Positions 63,622 to 64,000 of a stretch of DNA of 64,000 bases are shown here, piece by piece; within the stretch, counting starts at the first letter, position 1, and each line of letters begins with the position of its first letter. Under the pieces are notes generated by a model that searched no databases, had not been told where the DNA came from, and saw nothing but the letters and a program-made list of their open reading frames with translations. Source of the stretch: Clostridia bacterium. Lineage in GTDB: Bacteria > Bacillota > Clostridia > Christensenellales > CAG-917. The stretch covers positions 1-64,000 of the forward strand of contig JAFTSA010000004.1 of NCBI GenBank assembly GCA_017461985.1, read 5' to 3'. A program made the position numbers and the translations under genes.

Positions 63622-64000
63622 ATGCACAGAAAGCCTATAATTCTCATTTTGACAAGCCGTGATGAAAGGGCAGGTCTTTCCAAAAACCTTGCAGACTCCA
63701 TCAAAAAAATCGGCACGCACAACGTGGTTGTCATCAGCGATGACAAGTATAGTTCTAGACAAAAGACCTCAAGGCTTGACAGACTTGTACAAATGCAAGA
63801 GGACTATCAACAAATCCTTGTGGAGAAATCCCGCAAGATAAAGTCAGGCAAGAAAGGAGTGAAATCGGGCAGAGCATTCCGCATTTCAAACGCAGTCAAA
63901 CGCTATCGTCCGGAACTTGTCCTTGCAGTGACACCCTACGCCTATTTCGCCCTCACCGAAGCAAAGAGAAAGGCAGGTTTTTCAACTGCAATCTTTTACG
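63622..64000 (+). CDS. Unknown protein, N-terminal part (glycosyltransferase-like start)
   Basis: The frame runs off the window after 126 residues. It begins MHRKPIILILTSRDERAGLSKNLADSIKK, a strand-loop-helix as in GT-B glycosyltransferases, and continues with a basic linker and YRPELVLAVTPYAYFALTEAKRKAGFSTAIFY. The second block resembles the N-lobe of processive diacylglycerol glucosyltransferases and MurG-like enzymes, but this is a weak match. Only one base separates its ATG from the ribonuclease J stop, so the two are cotranscribed. Confidence 0.65.
   Translation, partial: MHRKPIILILTSRDERAGLSKNLADSIKKIGTHNVVVISDDKYSSRQKTSRLDRLVQMQEDYQQILVEKSRKIKSGKKGVKSGRAFRISNAVKRYRPELVLAVTPYAYFALTEAKRKAGFSTAIFY

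Overview
The window looks like chromosome from an uncultured, clostridia-type member of the Bacillota. Supporting signs are the rplU-prp-rpmA cluster with a cleavable L27 extension, ribonuclease J, single-chain Fe-S serine dehydratase, two-subunit glycine decarboxylase (GcvPA/GcvPB), YitT and MgtC membrane proteins, a possible YtxC-like protein, and Gram-positive style promoters and Shine-Dalgarno sites. No phage, IS element, plasmid origin or CRISPR array was seen. The species cannot be told from the sequence.

Layout. 1-4.3 kb: the end of a P-loop kinase, a VanZ-like protein, then a minus-strand ECF sigma locus (sigma factor, two paralogous membrane-anchored sensors, a secreted cysteine-peptidase-like protein). 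4.3-9.7 kb: GNAT acetyltransferase, a PatB/MalY-type C-S lyase fused to a peroxiredoxin-like domain, L21 leader-rplU-prp-rpmA, an OGG-type glycosylase and a NYN-domain protein. 9.7-16.3 kb: a glycine cleavage operon (lplA, lpd, gcvT, gcvH, gcvPA, gcvPB). 16.4-19.4 kb: two small proteins and a large lipoprotein. 19.5-22.8 kb: bipA divergent from L-serine dehydratase. 23.1-27.5 kb: MarR regulator and a heterodimeric ABC exporter behind a promoter flanked by two operators. 28.1-50.5 kb: a giant 6139-residue secreted protein, three secreted proteins with SipW/TasA-like N-termini and a membrane-anchored PI-PLC-like protein. 50.5-57.2 kb: tRNA-Ser, MgtC, Dabb protein, stomatin-like SPFH protein, YitT protein and GH3 glycosidase. 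57.3-59.3 kb: a second ECF sigma/anti-sigma pair and a YtxC-like protein. 59.4-61.7 kb: serA and serC. 62-64 kb: ribonuclease J and the start of another gene.

How the genes fit together. Serine and glycine metabolism recurs: serC/serA make serine, the gcv operon with its own lipoate ligase and lipoamide dehydrogenase splits glycine, and the serine dehydratase turns serine into pyruvate. The second theme is the cell surface: the 22-kb module is the best candidate for an undescribed system, a very large mosaic protein with InlB-type, GLUG-like, MBG-like and discoidin-like regions transcribed ahead of short fibre-type secreted proteins and a phospholipase-like enzyme.

Non-coding structure is also notable. 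There are three arrays of short hairpins, two of them joined by a near-constant seven-base spacer (WYAYAAC). One array is the 5' leader of the giant gene. A roughly 330-380 bp structured repeat occurs twice, each copy starting at a stop codon. Several genes have consensus promoters whose -10 box ends only 6-7 bases before the ATG, which points to leaderless mRNAs.
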